DNA of 64,000 nucleotides from Amycolatopsis antarctica (GCF_002262875.1 NZ_NKYE01000004.1:248001-312000); one strand, 5' to 3'; counted from the first letter of the stretch, positions 31,017 to 41,013 are shown. Notes: generated by a model not told the origin, from the sequence alone. A program made the numbers and translations.

Positions 31017-31946
31017 ATGAACTCCGTGCTAGCGAGCGAGACTGCCAAGTCCGCTGGCGAAAGCGCCCCCGCCGATCCGGACAAGCAGCTTCCGGAACCG
31101 CGCAGTCAGGGCAAGCTGGTCCTGCGGAAGTTCCTGCGGCACAAGCTGGCGATGACCAGTACCGCCCTGTTGCTGCTGATCGTGCTGCTGACCTTCATCG
31201 GGCCGCTGTTCTACTCACACGGTTACGAGGAGACCTTCGAAGGCTTCGCCGCGCCGTCCGCCGAATACCCGCTGGGCACCACCCAGGTCGGCAAGGACAT
31301 GCTCGCCCAGGTTCTGCGCGGTACGCAGTACTCACTGCTGATCGCGTTCACCGTGACGATCCTGTCCACGCTGATCGGCGTCATCTTCGGTGCACTGGCC
31401 GGTTACCTGCGGGGCTTCTCCGACTCGGCGATCTCCCGGCTGACCGACCTGTTCCTGATCATCCCGCAGATCGCCGCCGCGGCCATCCTGGCGCAGGTCC
31501 TCGGTGGCGGTACCTGGTACGTGGTGGCACTGGTGCTCTCCGCGTTCGGCTGGATGTCCATCGCCCGGGTCACCCGGGCCGAGTCGATGTCCCTCTCCCA
31601 GCGGGAGTTCGTGGAGTCGGCCCGGGCATCCGGCGCCGGCACCGGGCGGATCATCTTCAAGCACCTGGTGCCGAACATGGTCGGCAGCATCACGGTCAAC
31701 GCCACGCTCACCGTGGCGCAGGCCGTGCTCGCCGAGGCGGCGCTGTCGTTCATCGGTCTCGGTGTGGCGCTCCCTGACACCTCGCTCGGGCGCGTCATCT
31801 CGGAGAACTACGCGGAACTGCAGGGGCGTCCGGCGCTGTTCTTCGGCCCGTTCATCGTGCTCGTCCTGATCTCGCTGACGATCAACTTCATCGGTGACGG
31901 CCTGCGGGACGCGTTCGACCCGAGGCAGAAGCGCGTCAAGGCGTAA
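31017..31946 (+). CDS. dppC: peptide ABC transporter permease DppC
   Basis: The 309-residue protein has an extended cytosolic N-terminus, the OppC-N segment (LRKFLRHKLAMTS), six helices and the ATPase-docking loop EFVESARASGAGTGRIIFKH (about 195-214). ATG 31017 lies 1 bp after dppB; a TTG at 31008 would overlap. It pairs with DppB to form the channel. Confidence 0.93.
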   Translation: MNSVLASETAKSAGESAPADPDKQLPEPRSQGKLVLRKFLRHKLAMTSTALLLLIVLLTFIGPLFYSHGYEETFEGFAAPSAEYPLGTTQVGKDMLAQVLRGTQYSLLIAFTVTILSTLIGVIFGALAGYLRGFSDSAISRLTDLFLIIPQIAAAAILAQVLGGGTWYVVALVLSAFGWMSIARVTRAESMSLSQREFVESARASGAGTGRIIFKHLVPNMVGSITVNATLTVAQAVLAEAALSFIGLGVALPDTSLGRVISENYAELQGRPALFFGPFIVLVLISLTINFIGDGLRDAFDPRQKRVKA

Positions 31947-31964
31947 CCCGCCCTTCGGTACCAC

Positions 31965-32001
31965 CGAACGCCCTCCACCCGCCCAGGGTGGAGGGCGTTC
32001 G
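31965..32001 (+). terminator. terminator after dppC
   Basis: Perfect 16-bp arms (31965-31980 and 31986-32001) with a 5-base loop. It ends the plus-strand importer operon. A second stem at 32090-32130 serves the facing gene. Confidence 0.85.
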
Positions 32002-32089
32002 TGCGTGCGAAGGGAAGTCCCGTCGCCGTACTGTGCCGTACCGGTCCGGCAGGGGCGTGCGGGTGTCTGGCGGGGTGCCAGACGTACGA

Positions 32090-32130
32090 CGAAGCCCCGG
32101 TGGGAACCAGGGGCTCCCACCGGGGCTTCG
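32090..32130 (-). terminator. terminator after the fused DppDF gene
   Basis: Perfect 16-bp arms (32090-32105 and 32115-32130) with a 9-base loop lie 31 bp beyond the stop of the minus-strand ATPase gene. Confidence 0.82.
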
Positions 32131-32161
32131 TGGTGTGCGGGGGCCGCAGGGCCCAGGTGTG

Positions 32162-33943
32162 CTAGTCCGCGACGGGCGCGATCTTGCCTGCCAGCCACGC
32201 CTTGCGGCGCTCGGCCTGCATGACCGGGTCGGCGACCGGGGCGGCCGAGAGCAGCCTGCGCGTGTAGTCCTGCTGCGGGGTGTGCAGCACCTGGTCGCGC
32301 TCGCCGACCTCGACCAGCTTGCCGTGCTGCATCACCGCGACGCGGTCGGCGAGCAGGTCGACGACCGCGAGGTCGTGGCTGATGAACAGACAGGCGAACT
32401 TGAGCGACTGCTGCAGGTCCAGGAACAGGTCGAGCACCCTGGCCTGCACCGAGACGTCCAGTGCCGAGGTCGGCTCGTCGGCGATCAGCAACTGCGGGTC
32501 CAGCGCGAGCGCCCTGGCGATCGACACGCGCTGACGCTGACCGCCGGAGAGCTCGTGCGGGTAGCGGTTGCGGTAGTGACCGGACAGCTCGACCTTGTCC
32601 AGCAGCGAGCTGACCCGGTCGGTCAACTCCTGGCCCTGCAGAACCTTGTGCAGCACAAGGGGTTCCGCCACCGACTCGCCGATCGTCATCTTCGGGTCCA
32701 GAGTGGACGCCGGGTCCTGGAAGACGATGGAGAAGTACCGGCGCAGCGGCCGCAGTTCCTTGGCCGAGAGCGTGGTGATGTCCTGCCCGGCGATGTGCAC
32801 GGTGCCCTCGGTGGGGTCGAGCAGGCGGATCGCGCAGCGGCCCACCGTCGACTTACCGGAACCGGACTCGCCCACCAGGCCGACGATCTCGCCGCGCTGG
32901 ATGGTCAGCGAGACGTCGTCCACCGCGCGGTTCTTGGCCTGGCCGCGACGCCCCGGGTACTCCAGCACCAGGTTCTTGATCTCCAGGGCGGGTGCGTCGG
33001 CCTTGATCTTCGCGGCGAGTTCGGCGTCGTCGAGACGCACGTCGTCGGCGATCTTCGCGGCCGCCGTCGAGTCCGTGACCACGGCGGCGTCCTCGAGCAG
33101 GCGGTGCCCCTCGGGCCGCTGACCCAGCACCGGGACCGCGGCGAGCAGATTGCGGGTGTACTCCTCGCGCGGGTTCGCGAACAGCTCCTGGACCGGCGCG
33201 GTCTCCACGATGTTGCCCTGGTACATCACCACGACGCGGTCGGCCAGGTCGGCGACGACGCCCATGTCGTGGGTGATCAGCACGATCGCCGTGTTCAGCG
33301 TGTCGCGCAGCTTGCGCAGCAGACCGAGGATCTCCGCCTGCACGGTGACGTCGAGAGCGGTGGTGGGCTCGTCGGCGATGATCACCTTCGGGTCGCAGGA
33401 GATCGCCATGGCGATGACGACGCGCTGGCGCAGACCGCCGGAGAGCTGGTGCGGGTACTGCTTGAACCGCTCGGCCGGGTTGGGGATGCCCACCATGTCC
33501 AGCAGTTCGATGGCGCGCTCGTCGGCGGCGGCCTTCGAGAGATCCTGGTGCGTGCGCAGCGACTCGCGGATCTGCCAGCCGATCGTGTAGACGGGGTTCA
33601 ACGCCGTCATCGGCTCCTGGAAGATCATCGCGATCTCGTTGCCGCGAATCCTGCGGAGTTCCTTGTCCTTCATCCCCGCGAGGTTGGTGTCCTCCAGGCG
33701 AAGGCCGCCCTTGATCCGGCTGGTCTTGGGCAGCAGGCCGAGCACCGACATCGAGGTGACGGACTTGCCCGAGCCGGACTCGCCGACGACCGCGACGATC
33801 TCACCGGGGGCCACATCGAAACCGATGCCCTTGACCGCGTCGACGACGCCGTCGTCCGTCTGGAACGAGATGTGCAGGTCCTCGATGGAGAGGACGGAAC
33901 TCGAAGTGCCGGCGGGAATCGCCGTAGTGGCTTCAGTGCTCAC
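32162..33943 (-). CDS. fused peptide ABC transporter ATPase (DppD-DppF)
   Basis: The 593-residue protein joins two ATPase domains. The first has Walker A GESGSGKSV, signature LSGGLRQRVVIA and Walker B VIIADEPTTALD. The second (from about 320) has GESGSGKST, LSGGQRQRVSIARAL and LLIADEPTSALD. Each is followed by the oligopeptide/dipeptide C-terminal segment with YTRNLL or YTRRLL. Fusion saves the need for two subunits and is common in Actinobacteria. It is convergent with dppBC, so the importer is encoded on both strands. Start is GTG 33943. Confidence 0.95.
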   Translation of the reverse strand: MSTEATTAIPAGTSSSVLSIEDLHISFQTDDGVVDAVKGIGFDVAPGEIVAVVGESGSGKSVTSMSVLGLLPKTSRIKGGLRLEDTNLAGMKDKELRRIRGNEIAMIFQEPMTALNPVYTIGWQIRESLRTHQDLSKAAADERAIELLDMVGIPNPAERFKQYPHQLSGGLRQRVVIAMAISCDPKVIIADEPTTALDVTVQAEILGLLRKLRDTLNTAIVLITHDMGVVADLADRVVVMYQGNIVETAPVQELFANPREEYTRNLLAAVPVLGQRPEGHRLLEDAAVVTDSTAAAKIADDVRLDDAELAAKIKADAPALEIKNLVLEYPGRRGQAKNRAVDDVSLTIQRGEIVGLVGESGSGKSTVGRCAIRLLDPTEGTVHIAGQDITTLSAKELRPLRRYFSIVFQDPASTLDPKMTIGESVAEPLVLHKVLQGQELTDRVSSLLDKVELSGHYRNRYPHELSGGQRQRVSIARALALDPQLLIADEPTSALDVSVQARVLDLFLDLQQSLKFACLFISHDLAVVDLLADRVAVMQHGKLVEVGERDQVLHTPQQDYTRRLLSAAPVADPVMQAERRKAWLAGKIAPVAD

Positions 33944-34034
33944 CAGGAGGTGCCCTTCATGGGGGTACGGGTATTACGTCCTGTAGTCGTAACCCGGCGA
34001 GAATAACGGAGGTAGGGCCGAAGGTGGGAAGACC

Positions 34035-34928
34035 ATGGCAATTAGTCTTTGGGCTGTGACCTCGCCGATCTCGTCGACCTCTTCGGCCTCAGCGATCTCG
34101 CCCGAGTCGAAACGGCTGCTTCTCGTGCACGCCCATCCCGACGACGAGACGCTGACGACCGGCGGGACCATCGCACGCTACGCCGCCGAGGGGGCCGAGG
34201 TGACCGTGGTGACGTGCACGCTCGGCGAGGAGGGCGAGATCATCCCGCCCGCGCTGGCCGGCCTCGGGGCCTGGGCCGCCGACCAGCTCGGCGGTTACCG
34301 TTCCGGCGAGCTGGCCGCCGCCTGCGCGGCACTGGGCCAGGTCCGGCACCGTTACCTCGGCGGGATCGGCCGCTGGCGCGACTCCGGCATGGCCGGGACG
34401 CCGTCCGCCGAGCATCCGCGCGCGTTCACCCGGGGCACCCTGGACGAGCAGGCCGCACAGCTCGCCGCGCTGCTCGACGAGTTCCGCCCGCAGGTCGTCG
34501 TCTCCTACGACGCCTTCGGCGGTTACGGCCACCCCGACCACATCCGGGCGCACCAGGTGACGACGGCCGCCACCGAGGGCCGCGCGGACGTGGCGCGCGT
34601 GTTCCACACCGTCGCCTCCGAGGAGCAGACGCGACGAGGGCTGGCCGGCCTGCGCGGGATGGGCGATCTTGGCGCGCGGGTGGCCGCCGACGGTGAGCTG
34701 CCCACCGTTGCCGACGCCGGGATCAGCACGGTCGTCGACGTCGAGCCGTACCGGCGGGCGAAGATCGCCGCGCTGACCGCGCACGCCACCCAGGTGAGCG
34801 TCGGTGAGCACCACTTCGCACTGTCCAACGGCATCGCCCAGCCACTCGGCGACGCCGAGCACTACGTGCTCGCCCGTGGTTCTGCCGAGGGCTGCGCGGC
34901 CGAGCTGTTCGGTGGTCTGACCCCGTGA
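34035..34928 (+). CDS. mshB: MshB-type N-acetylglucosaminyl deacetylase
   Basis: The 297-residue zinc hydrolase has AHPDDE (about residues 33-38) and the downstream GGYGHPDHIRAH block, together giving the zinc ligands and catalytic Asp of the PIG-L/LmbE fold. MshB removes acetate from GlcNAc-inositol in mycothiol synthesis; the Mca amidase is a close relative, but the following small membrane gene matches the mshB context of mycobacteria. ATG 34035 is used; GTG 34056 would drop a Ser-rich extension. Confidence 0.9.
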   Translation: MAISLWAVTSPISSTSSASAISPESKRLLLVHAHPDDETLTTGGTIARYAAEGAEVTVVTCTLGEEGEIIPPALAGLGAWAADQLGGYRSGELAAACAALGQVRHRYLGGIGRWRDSGMAGTPSAEHPRAFTRGTLDEQAAQLAALLDEFRPQVVVSYDAFGGYGHPDHIRAHQVTTAATEGRADVARVFHTVASEEQTRRGLAGLRGMGDLGARVAADGELPTVADAGISTVVDVEPYRRAKIAALTAHATQVSVGEHHFALSNGIAQPLGDAEHYVLARGSAEGCAAELFGGLTP

Positions 34929-35347
34929 CGGCGCCCGCTCGCCAGGGTGGCCTGCTGGCGCTGCTCGTCCTCGACGCGGTGCTGCTGGCCGCGCTGGAAC
35001 TGTTCTTCCTGCCGTTGCGGCTGGACGGTCTGGTGCTGCCGAAGCTGGGTGACGTGCCCGCGCCGGTGACCGTGCTGGTGGCCGCGCTGACCACTCCGCT
35101 GCTGGTTCGGGTGGCGGCCCGGTTCGCCCCGCCGAGGTACGCGGCGCTGCCACTGGTGGCGTGGGTGCTGACACTGTTGATACTGGGACTGTTCGGGCCG
35201 GGGCGTGACGTGGTCCTGCTGGAGGACTGGCGCACACTCGTGCTGCTGGCTGCCGGTGTGCTGCCCGCCGCGCTCGTGCTCGGCGGGGCGCTCGGCCGGG
35301 CGGCACGCGCGGCGGACGCGGAACGGAAGGCGGGAAGTCGTGGCTGA
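34925..35347 (+). CDS. conserved integral membrane protein downstream of mshB
   Basis: The 140-residue protein has four likely membrane helices and an Arg/Ala-rich cytosolic end. A gene of this kind follows mshB in mycobacteria (Rv1171 position). GTG 34925 overlaps the mshB stop by 4 bp, so they are translated together. Function is unknown. Confidence 0.75.
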   Translation: MTAPARQGGLLALLVLDAVLLAALELFFLPLRLDGLVLPKLGDVPAPVTVLVAALTTPLLVRVAARFAPPRYAALPLVAWVLTLLILGLFGPGRDVVLLEDWRTLVLLAAGVLPAALVLGGALGRAARAADAERKAGSRG

Positions 35348-36215
35348 GGCGATCTCCGACAAGGCCGTGGTGAACGTACTGCGGCCGTTCGTGCGCGCGA
35401 CCGGGCCGATGCTCGACGCGCTGCGCGATTCCGATCCGGTGGGCCTGCTCGCCAGGGCCGAGCGGCGGGACCGTGCGGGCGGGGCCACGACCGGGACCAC
35501 GGCCGAGGCGAGTTCCGGCACCGCGGCGGGGGGCGAGAGCGCCGACGCGCTGGACCGGGCCGAGCTGGAGGCCGTGGAGCCGGGCCTGCGGGACAAGCTG
35601 CTGGACGGGCTGACCTCGGTCAAGGTGCCGGGCACCGAGGCGTGGGCGGCGATGAGCGTCGAGCAGCGCACCGACTGGTGGGTCAACCGGGTCGGCAGGT
35701 TCACCGCGCTGATCACCGCGATCCCCGGCCTCGGCGGGGCGCTGGCCGACCGGCTGCCGGTCCAGGACGCGCTCGGTGCTTCCGCGCAGGGCCTGCTGCT
35801 GTGCGCCATCGCGGGGGAGCACGGAGTCACCGACCTGGGCGAGCGGGTGCGGCTGGTGGCGTGGGTGCTGTTCGAGCGGGACGTCGATCCGGACATCGCC
35901 GCGGGCAGGCACGCCGAGCACGACGCCGCCGCGGAGGACACCGAGACCGAGGAACTCACCGAGGAACTGTCCGAATCCTCGCGCAAGCACGGCAAGGCGA
36001 CGCTGAAGGCCTGCGCGAAGACACTGTGGCGGCTCGGCCGTTCCCTGCTGTCGATCACCGACGAACTGGAGAAGCGCCCCAGCGGCCGCTTCTACCACCA
36101 CGCGATCGGCATGCTGCCCGTCGTCGGCATGGTGGGCGACTACTTCGGCGAGCGCTCGGGGCTCAAGCGGGTGGCGAAGCGGGCCCGCAAGTGGCTCGCC
36201 GCGCACCCCGCCTGA
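35340..36215 (+). CDS. conserved hypothetical protein with internal hydrophobic segments
   Basis: The 291-residue protein overlaps the previous gene by 8 bp. It has a disordered Ala/Gly/Thr/Ser/Glu stretch (about 40-70), a conserved-looking core (WWVNRVGRFTALITAIPGLG) with amphipathic or membrane-associated helices, an acidic Glu/Asp run (about 195-215) and a C-terminal block FYHHAIGMLPVVGMVGDYFG. I do not recognise the family. It may be a membrane-bound partner of unknown role. Confidence 0.65.
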   Translation: MAEAISDKAVVNVLRPFVRATGPMLDALRDSDPVGLLARAERRDRAGGATTGTTAEASSGTAAGGESADALDRAELEAVEPGLRDKLLDGLTSVKVPGTEAWAAMSVEQRTDWWVNRVGRFTALITAIPGLGGALADRLPVQDALGASAQGLLLCAIAGEHGVTDLGERVRLVAWVLFERDVDPDIAAGRHAEHDAAAEDTETEELTEELSESSRKHGKATLKACAKTLWRLGRSLLSITDELEKRPSGRFYHHAIGMLPVVGMVGDYFGERSGLKRVAKRARKWLAAHPA

Positions 36216-36242
36216 GCTCCGGTCGCCGGAACCGGCGGCGGG

Positions 36243-37046
36243 TCAGCGCCAGAACATGAACGCCGTCTGCCCGACGCTCGACTGGTACTCGTCACCGCCG
36301 AGCAGCCCGAAGACGCTGTCGGCCAGGCCGAAGAACAGGTCGCCGACGAACGGGACACCGATCAGCAGGGCGAAGAGCACCAGCGGTGCCCATGGCCGGG
36401 CCTTCATGCCGAACTCGCGCACCTGCGGCGAGAGGTACGGCTCGATCGCGCCGAACCCGTCCAGACCAGGTACCGGCAGGATGTTCAGCACGAACGCCAG
36501 GATCTGCAGCAGCGCCAGATAGGACAGCCCCGCCATCAGCCCGGGTGCCATCGGGATGAACGCCACCGACATCGTCAGCGCGACGCCCAGCACCAGGTTG
36601 CTCAGCGGGCCGGCCAGCGAGACCCAGGACGCGGTGGAGCGGGAACGCAGCGCCCAGCGGTTGATCCAGACCGCGCCACCGGGCAGTGGGATCCCGCCGA
36701 ACGCGAGCAGCAGCAGGGGGAGCACCAGCGAGAGCACCGGGTCGGTGTAGCGGCGGATGTCCATCGTCAGGTAGCCCTTGGCGGCCACCTCGTGGTCTCC
36801 GCCCTTGTAGGCGACGACGGCGTGACCGAACTCGTGCAGGGTCAGCGACGCCGCCCAGCCGCCGATCACGAGCAGGACGATGCCGAGGGTGCCCAGCGGC
36901 TGGTGTTCGATGGCGGTGACCATGAACTCGCCGCCGAACTCCTCGACGGGCAGGGGGGCTTGCAGGACTGTCAGTACGCCGCCCGCGATCGTCACGGCGA
37001 GAATGCCGAAGAACAGCGGGCTCGGGCGGATGGCTGAACGTTGCAC
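36243..37046 (-). CDS. site-2 protease family (M50) zinc metalloprotease
   Basis: The 267-residue membrane protein has the zinc-binding HEFGH (about 74-78) within a membrane helix and the second motif NILPVPGLDG (about 205-214) that supplies the third ligand. Six or so helices make a minimal S2P fold without PDZ or CBS domains. Such proteases cut membrane-bound regulators. GTG 37046 is preferred because upstream codons look non-coding. Confidence 0.88.
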   Translation of the reverse strand: MQRSAIRPSPLFFGILAVTIAGGVLTVLQAPLPVEEFGGEFMVTAIEHQPLGTLGIVLLVIGGWAASLTLHEFGHAVVAYKGGDHEVAAKGYLTMDIRRYTDPVLSLVLPLLLLAFGGIPLPGGAVWINRWALRSRSTASWVSLAGPLSNLVLGVALTMSVAFIPMAPGLMAGLSYLALLQILAFVLNILPVPGLDGFGAIEPYLSPQVREFGMKARPWAPLVLFALLIGVPFVGDLFFGLADSVFGLLGGDEYQSSVGQTAFMFWR

Positions 37047-37251
37047 GACCCCAGTCTTCCGTATAGACGCCGGGTCACGCTCGGCGTGTCCGCTTGCGTG
37101 TCGCCCGTTGGGCATCCCCCAACCTTGGTACTCGGCTTGACCTGACCGCACTACACGGGTGTAATCACATTGATGTCATTCGCCGCAGCAAAGGGGTGCG
37201 GGGGGTGGCGTCCGCCAGCCTGGGGAGTGCGTGAGAAGCGAGGAGGCGGAC

Positions 37252-37575
37252 GTGCGGTTAGGCGCAGAAGGTAGTGAGTGGGGGCAGGTCATGGGTTGGG
37301 GAGAGCGCCCGGCACACGAGCCGGGTGTCTTCGGGGACCTTTTCGACATGGCCGAGGAACCGGACTGGCAGGAGCGCGCTCTGTGCGCCCAGACGGATCC
37401 GGAAGCGTTCTTTCCCGAGAAGGGGGGTTCGACCCGGGAAGCGAAACGTATCTGCCAGGGCTGTGAGGTCAAGGACGACTGCCTCGAGTACGCACTGGCA
37501 CACGATGAGCGTTTCGGTATCTGGGGCGGACTTTCGGAGCGGGAGCGCCGGAAGCTGAAGAAGCGCGCGGTCTGA
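37252..37575 (+). CDS. whiB2: WhiB-family iron-sulfur regulator (WhiB2/WhmD type)
   Basis: The 107-residue protein has four cysteine ligands, Cys45, Cys68, Cys71 and Cys77 (C-x22-C-x2-C-x5-C), the GIWGG turn and a basic RRKLKK tail for DNA contact. GTG 37252 follows AGGAGG by 6 bp, a better start than 37231. WhmD/WhiB2 controls septation and binds sigma factor in mycobacteria. Its place before the mannose genes matches mycobacterial whiB2. Confidence 0.93.
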   Translation: MRLGAEGSEWGQVMGWGERPAHEPGVFGDLFDMAEEPDWQERALCAQTDPEAFFPEKGGSTREAKRICQGCEVKDDCLEYALAHDERFGIWGGLSERERRKLKKRAV

Positions 37576-37770
37576 GCGCTCGAGCGTGCGGGCGCCGTGC
37601 CCGGAAGGGCCGGCGGGCCACTGGGGTCCACTGTGGACGGTTCGGTGGCGGTGGCCGGTCCCCCCGGCCGTGTCGTCCCGGCGAGAGGTCACACTGTCGT
37701 CCAAGGGTGACATGCCCGGGGCCCGGGTGCCCGGGCCTGTCCGGCCGGACCGTTTCTCCTGGAGGGGTCG

Positions 37771-40700
37771 TTGCCCCGTACGTCCACGCGCTCGTCCTCG
37801 GGTAGCTCCGCGGGCACCGCGCCGCTGCTCGCCGTCCTGGTCTGCCACAACGGCGAGACCTGGCTGCCCCGCGCGCTCGAGGCGGTGGAGGCGAGCACGA
37901 TCCGTCCCCGGCACATCCTCGCCGTGGACACCGGATCCACCGACGGCACCGCCGGACTGCTCGAGGCGGCCGCCGCGGAGGACATCGTCGACGGCGTGCT
38001 GACCCTCGCCGCCGACACCGGTTTCGCCGCGGCCGTGCACCATGCCGTCGAGCACGCCGGGCAGCGCTGGGGCGACGCGGGGCCGTGGATCTGGCTGTTG
38101 CACGACGACAGCGCACCCGAACCCGAGTGCCTCGACATCCTGCTGCGCGCGGCCGAGGCGGCACCGTCCGCGGGCGTGCTCGGCCCGCTGGCCCTCGACT
38201 GGACCGACGAACGCCTCATCGTCGAGGCCGGGCTGTCCATCGACGCCTCAGGGCACCGGCAGCCGGGCGCGCTCGCCGGTGGCGGGTACGAGCAGAGCAC
38301 CGAGGTGCTCGCCGTGCCCAGCGCGGGCGTACTGATCAGCAGCGAACTGTGGACCGAAATCGGCGGCTTCGACCGTGCGCTGCCGATGCTGCGCGAGGAC
38401 ACCGACTTCGGCTGGCGCGCCAACGCGGCGGACAGCCTGGTGCTCTGCGTTCCGGCCGCACGCATCCGGCACGCCTGCGCGGTGTCCGGCGGGAAACGCC
38501 GGGCCGACGCGCTGAGCACCTCCGTCGAGGCCGCCGACCGCGCCCACGGCCTGCGTACCTTCCTGGTGAACTGCGCGCCGTTGTCCTTCGTGTTCGGCAT
38601 TCCCCGGCTGGTGCTGTTGTGCCTGCTGCGCGGGCTCGCGTTCGCCCTGGTGCGCAACGGCCCGAGGGCACACGCCGAGTTCGCCGCGATCGGGTACCTG
38701 CTGGGCGGGCGGGGCGGGCTGCGCGCCGCCAGGTCCGGGCGGAGCACCGCGGGCGGATCGGTACGCGGCCTGTTCACCGGCAGGCTGACCCGCCTGCGCG
38801 GGGCCGTCGGCGGGACCGTGCTGCGGCTGGTGCGCAGCCGGGTCGCCAGCGAGGCGGCACTGGGCAGGCTGCCGGAGAGCACGGACGGGGCCACCGCCTG
38901 GAAACCGCCGCCCGCAGGCGAATCCGATGCCGCGGCCGGACGTCCCATCGGACCCGCCGCGCTGCCCGCCGGCTCCCTGCGTCCGCGCGGCGCCCGGGCG
39001 CAGGGCCTGCGCAAGCCGGCGACCGTGCTGGCGGTCGAACTGCCGGAGCGGCCAGCCGGTCGCCCGGGGCCCAGGCCCTCGCCGGGGCGGGCGCGCGAGG
39101 AGTTCGTGTTCGTCGAGGTGGACCGCAGGCGCGTGCTCGCGGCGACGCTGTTCGCCCCGCCGGTGGTGCTGTTCGTCGTGCTCTCGCTGCTCGCGGTGAT
39201 CGTGCACGCGGGCAGGCTGGGCCTCGATCTCTCCGGCGGCGCGTTGCGCCCGGTGGGCTCGCTCGGCGAGCTGTGGTCGGCGTACCTGTCGACCTGGCAC
39301 CCGGGCTCCGGCGGCACGGCGACGGCGGCACCGGTGACCTTCGCGGTACTCGGGCTGCTGGGCGCGCCGCTCGCCCCGCTCGGCGGGGCCGCCGCGCTGG
39401 TCGCCCTGCTGCTGCTCGGCAACGCACCGATCGCGGCGCTGACCGCGTACGCCGCGGCCCGCCGGATCCGGGTACGCCGCTGGGTGAAGGCGGGTGCCGC
39501 GGCGGCGTACGCCCTGCTGCCCGCCGCCACCGCCGGGGTGGCCCAGGGCCGGCTCGACCTCGTGGTCGCGCACATCCTGCTGCCGCCCGTCGTGGCGGGC
39601 ATCGTCGCGGTGCTCACCAGGGCGGAGCGTCGCTGGCTGAGCGTGGCCGTGCTGACCTCGCTCGCGGTCGCCGTGCTCGGCGCGTTCGCCCCGGTCGCGC
39701 ACGCTCTCGCGCTCGCCGGGCTGCTGCTGGGTTACCTGGTGCTGCCCTCCGCCGGGCGGCAGGCCCGCCGAGTCGCCGCCGTCGCGCTCGTCGCGCTGCT
39801 GCCGCTGCTGCTCCTGCTGCCCTGGTTGCCCGCCCTGCTGACCCACCGGACGCTGTTCTTCGGCCCCGCCGCGCCGTCCGCCTCGGCGGCCGAGCTGCTC
39901 GGCCTCGCGCCCGGCGGACCGGGTGCCTGGCCGATCGGGATCGCCCTCGTCGCCGCTGCCGTCGTCGCCTTCGTGTTCCGGCCGACGGCGCGGGTGCTGC
40001 CGGGGGTGGCGCTGGCCGTGCTGGGACTGGCCGGGTTGGGGCTGGTGCGCCTGGCTGGGCAGGGGGCGAGCGCGGGGGTGCCGCTGTTGCTGGTCGGCGC
40101 CGGACTGCTGTGGGCGTTCGCCGGGGTCTGGACGGCCGTGCGCGACGATCGGGGGCGCACCGGTGCCGCCGTGCCGCGACTGGCCGTCGCCGGTGGCGCC
40201 GCGGTATTGCTCGCGCTGGTCGCCGGTGCGGCCGTCGAGGGGCGGGAGGGCCCGCTGCGGGACGGGACGTGGACGCTGGCGTCCTCGCTCACCGCCGAGC
40301 TCGCCGGCACCGGACGTTCCGTGCTGGTGCTCGGCGACCAGCCGGAGCAGTCGAGCGCCCGGCCGCCGCACTACGGCGACGCCGCGCTCGTGCCGCCTCC
40401 GGCCACCCCCGTCAGGCTCGCCGGCTGGCAGCGTTCGCTGCTCACCGGAACCGCCGAGGAGGTGCGTGCCGCCGCGGGTTACGCCGCCGCGGGCGGGGTG
40501 TTGTTCGTGGTCCTGCCGGAGGGTTCCGGCGGTTCCGCCGGTGAGGCCGTACGGGGCCTCGCCGGGGACCTGATCGCGGCCGCGCCGCCGACCTCGGACG
40601 GCAGGCCGGTCCTGCGGCTCACCCCGACCGGCGGGCAGGTGGCGCTGGTGTCACCGGAACAGGCCCGCCGGTCGGTCACCGGGATGCCGCCCGTCGACGC

Positions 40701-41013
40701 GACCGCGGTCTCCCCGGTCGACGCCCGGCCGCCGGACGTCCGAGTCCGCGTCTCCGACGGGCCGGAGGGCAGGCTGCTGGTGCTGGCCGCCGAGGAGGAG
40801 GCGGGCTGGCGGGCGAGCGTCGACGGCGAAGCGGTGCCCATCGTGCGTTCCTGGGGGCACCAGGTCGCGGTGGCCGTGCCGCCACGGCAGTCCGCGGTCG
40901 TCGTGGAGCACGTCCAGCCCGCCCGCGGCATCCTGCTGCTCGGGCAGGTGGCGGCGGTGCTGTTCACCGCGCTCACCGCGATCCCGGGACGCAGGCGCAC
41001 GGAACGGGCGTAG
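37771..41013 (+). CDS. large family 2 glycosyltransferase with polytopic membrane region
   Basis: The 1080-residue protein begins with a GT2 domain (about 10-280): VCHNGETWLPRAL, AVDTGSTDGT, and DDSAPEP as the DxD-type metal site, with EDTDFGWR as the ED base motif. From about 450 it has ten or more membrane helices and ends in an exposed C-terminal domain of about 220 residues plus a last helix. The context (WhiB2 and mannose activation) suggests an envelope polysaccharide or glycolipid transferase using a polyprenyl-linked or nucleotide sugar. TTG 37771 is 5 bp after GGAGG. Confidence 0.85.
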   Translation: MPRTSTRSSSGSSAGTAPLLAVLVCHNGETWLPRALEAVEASTIRPRHILAVDTGSTDGTAGLLEAAAAEDIVDGVLTLAADTGFAAAVHHAVEHAGQRWGDAGPWIWLLHDDSAPEPECLDILLRAAEAAPSAGVLGPLALDWTDERLIVEAGLSIDASGHRQPGALAGGGYEQSTEVLAVPSAGVLISSELWTEIGGFDRALPMLREDTDFGWRANAADSLVLCVPAARIRHACAVSGGKRRADALSTSVEAADRAHGLRTFLVNCAPLSFVFGIPRLVLLCLLRGLAFALVRNGPRAHAEFAAIGYLLGGRGGLRAARSGRSTAGGSVRGLFTGRLTRLRGAVGGTVLRLVRSRVASEAALGRLPESTDGATAWKPPPAGESDAAAGRPIGPAALPAGSLRPRGARAQGLRKPATVLAVELPERPAGRPGPRPSPGRAREEFVFVEVDRRRVLAATLFAPPVVLFVVLSLLAVIVHAGRLGLDLSGGALRPVGSLGELWSAYLSTWHPGSGGTATAAPVTFAVLGLLGAPLAPLGGAAALVALLLLGNAPIAALTAYAAARRIRVRRWVKAGAAAAYALLPAATAGVAQGRLDLVVAHILLPPVVAGIVAVLTRAERRWLSVAVLTSLAVAVLGAFAPVAHALALAGLLLGYLVLPSAGRQARRVAAVALVALLPLLLLLPWLPALLTHRTLFFGPAAPSASAAELLGLAPGGPGAWPIGIALVAAAVVAFVFRPTARVLPGVALAVLGLAGLGLVRLAGQGASAGVPLLLVGAGLLWAFAGVWTAVRDDRGRTGAAVPRLAVAGGAAVLLALVAGAAVEGREGPLRDGTWTLASSLTAELAGTGRSVLVLGDQPEQSSARPPHYGDAALVPPPATPVRLAGWQRSLLTGTAEEVRAAAGYAAAGGVLFVVLPEGSGGSAGEAVRGLAGDLIAAAPPTSDGRPVLRLTPTGGQVALVSPEQARRSVTGMPPVDATAVSPVDARPPDVRVRVSDGPEGRLLVLAAEEEAGWRASVDGEAVPIVRSWGHQVAVAVPPRQSAVVVEHVQPARGILLLGQVAAVLFTALTAIPGRRRTERA

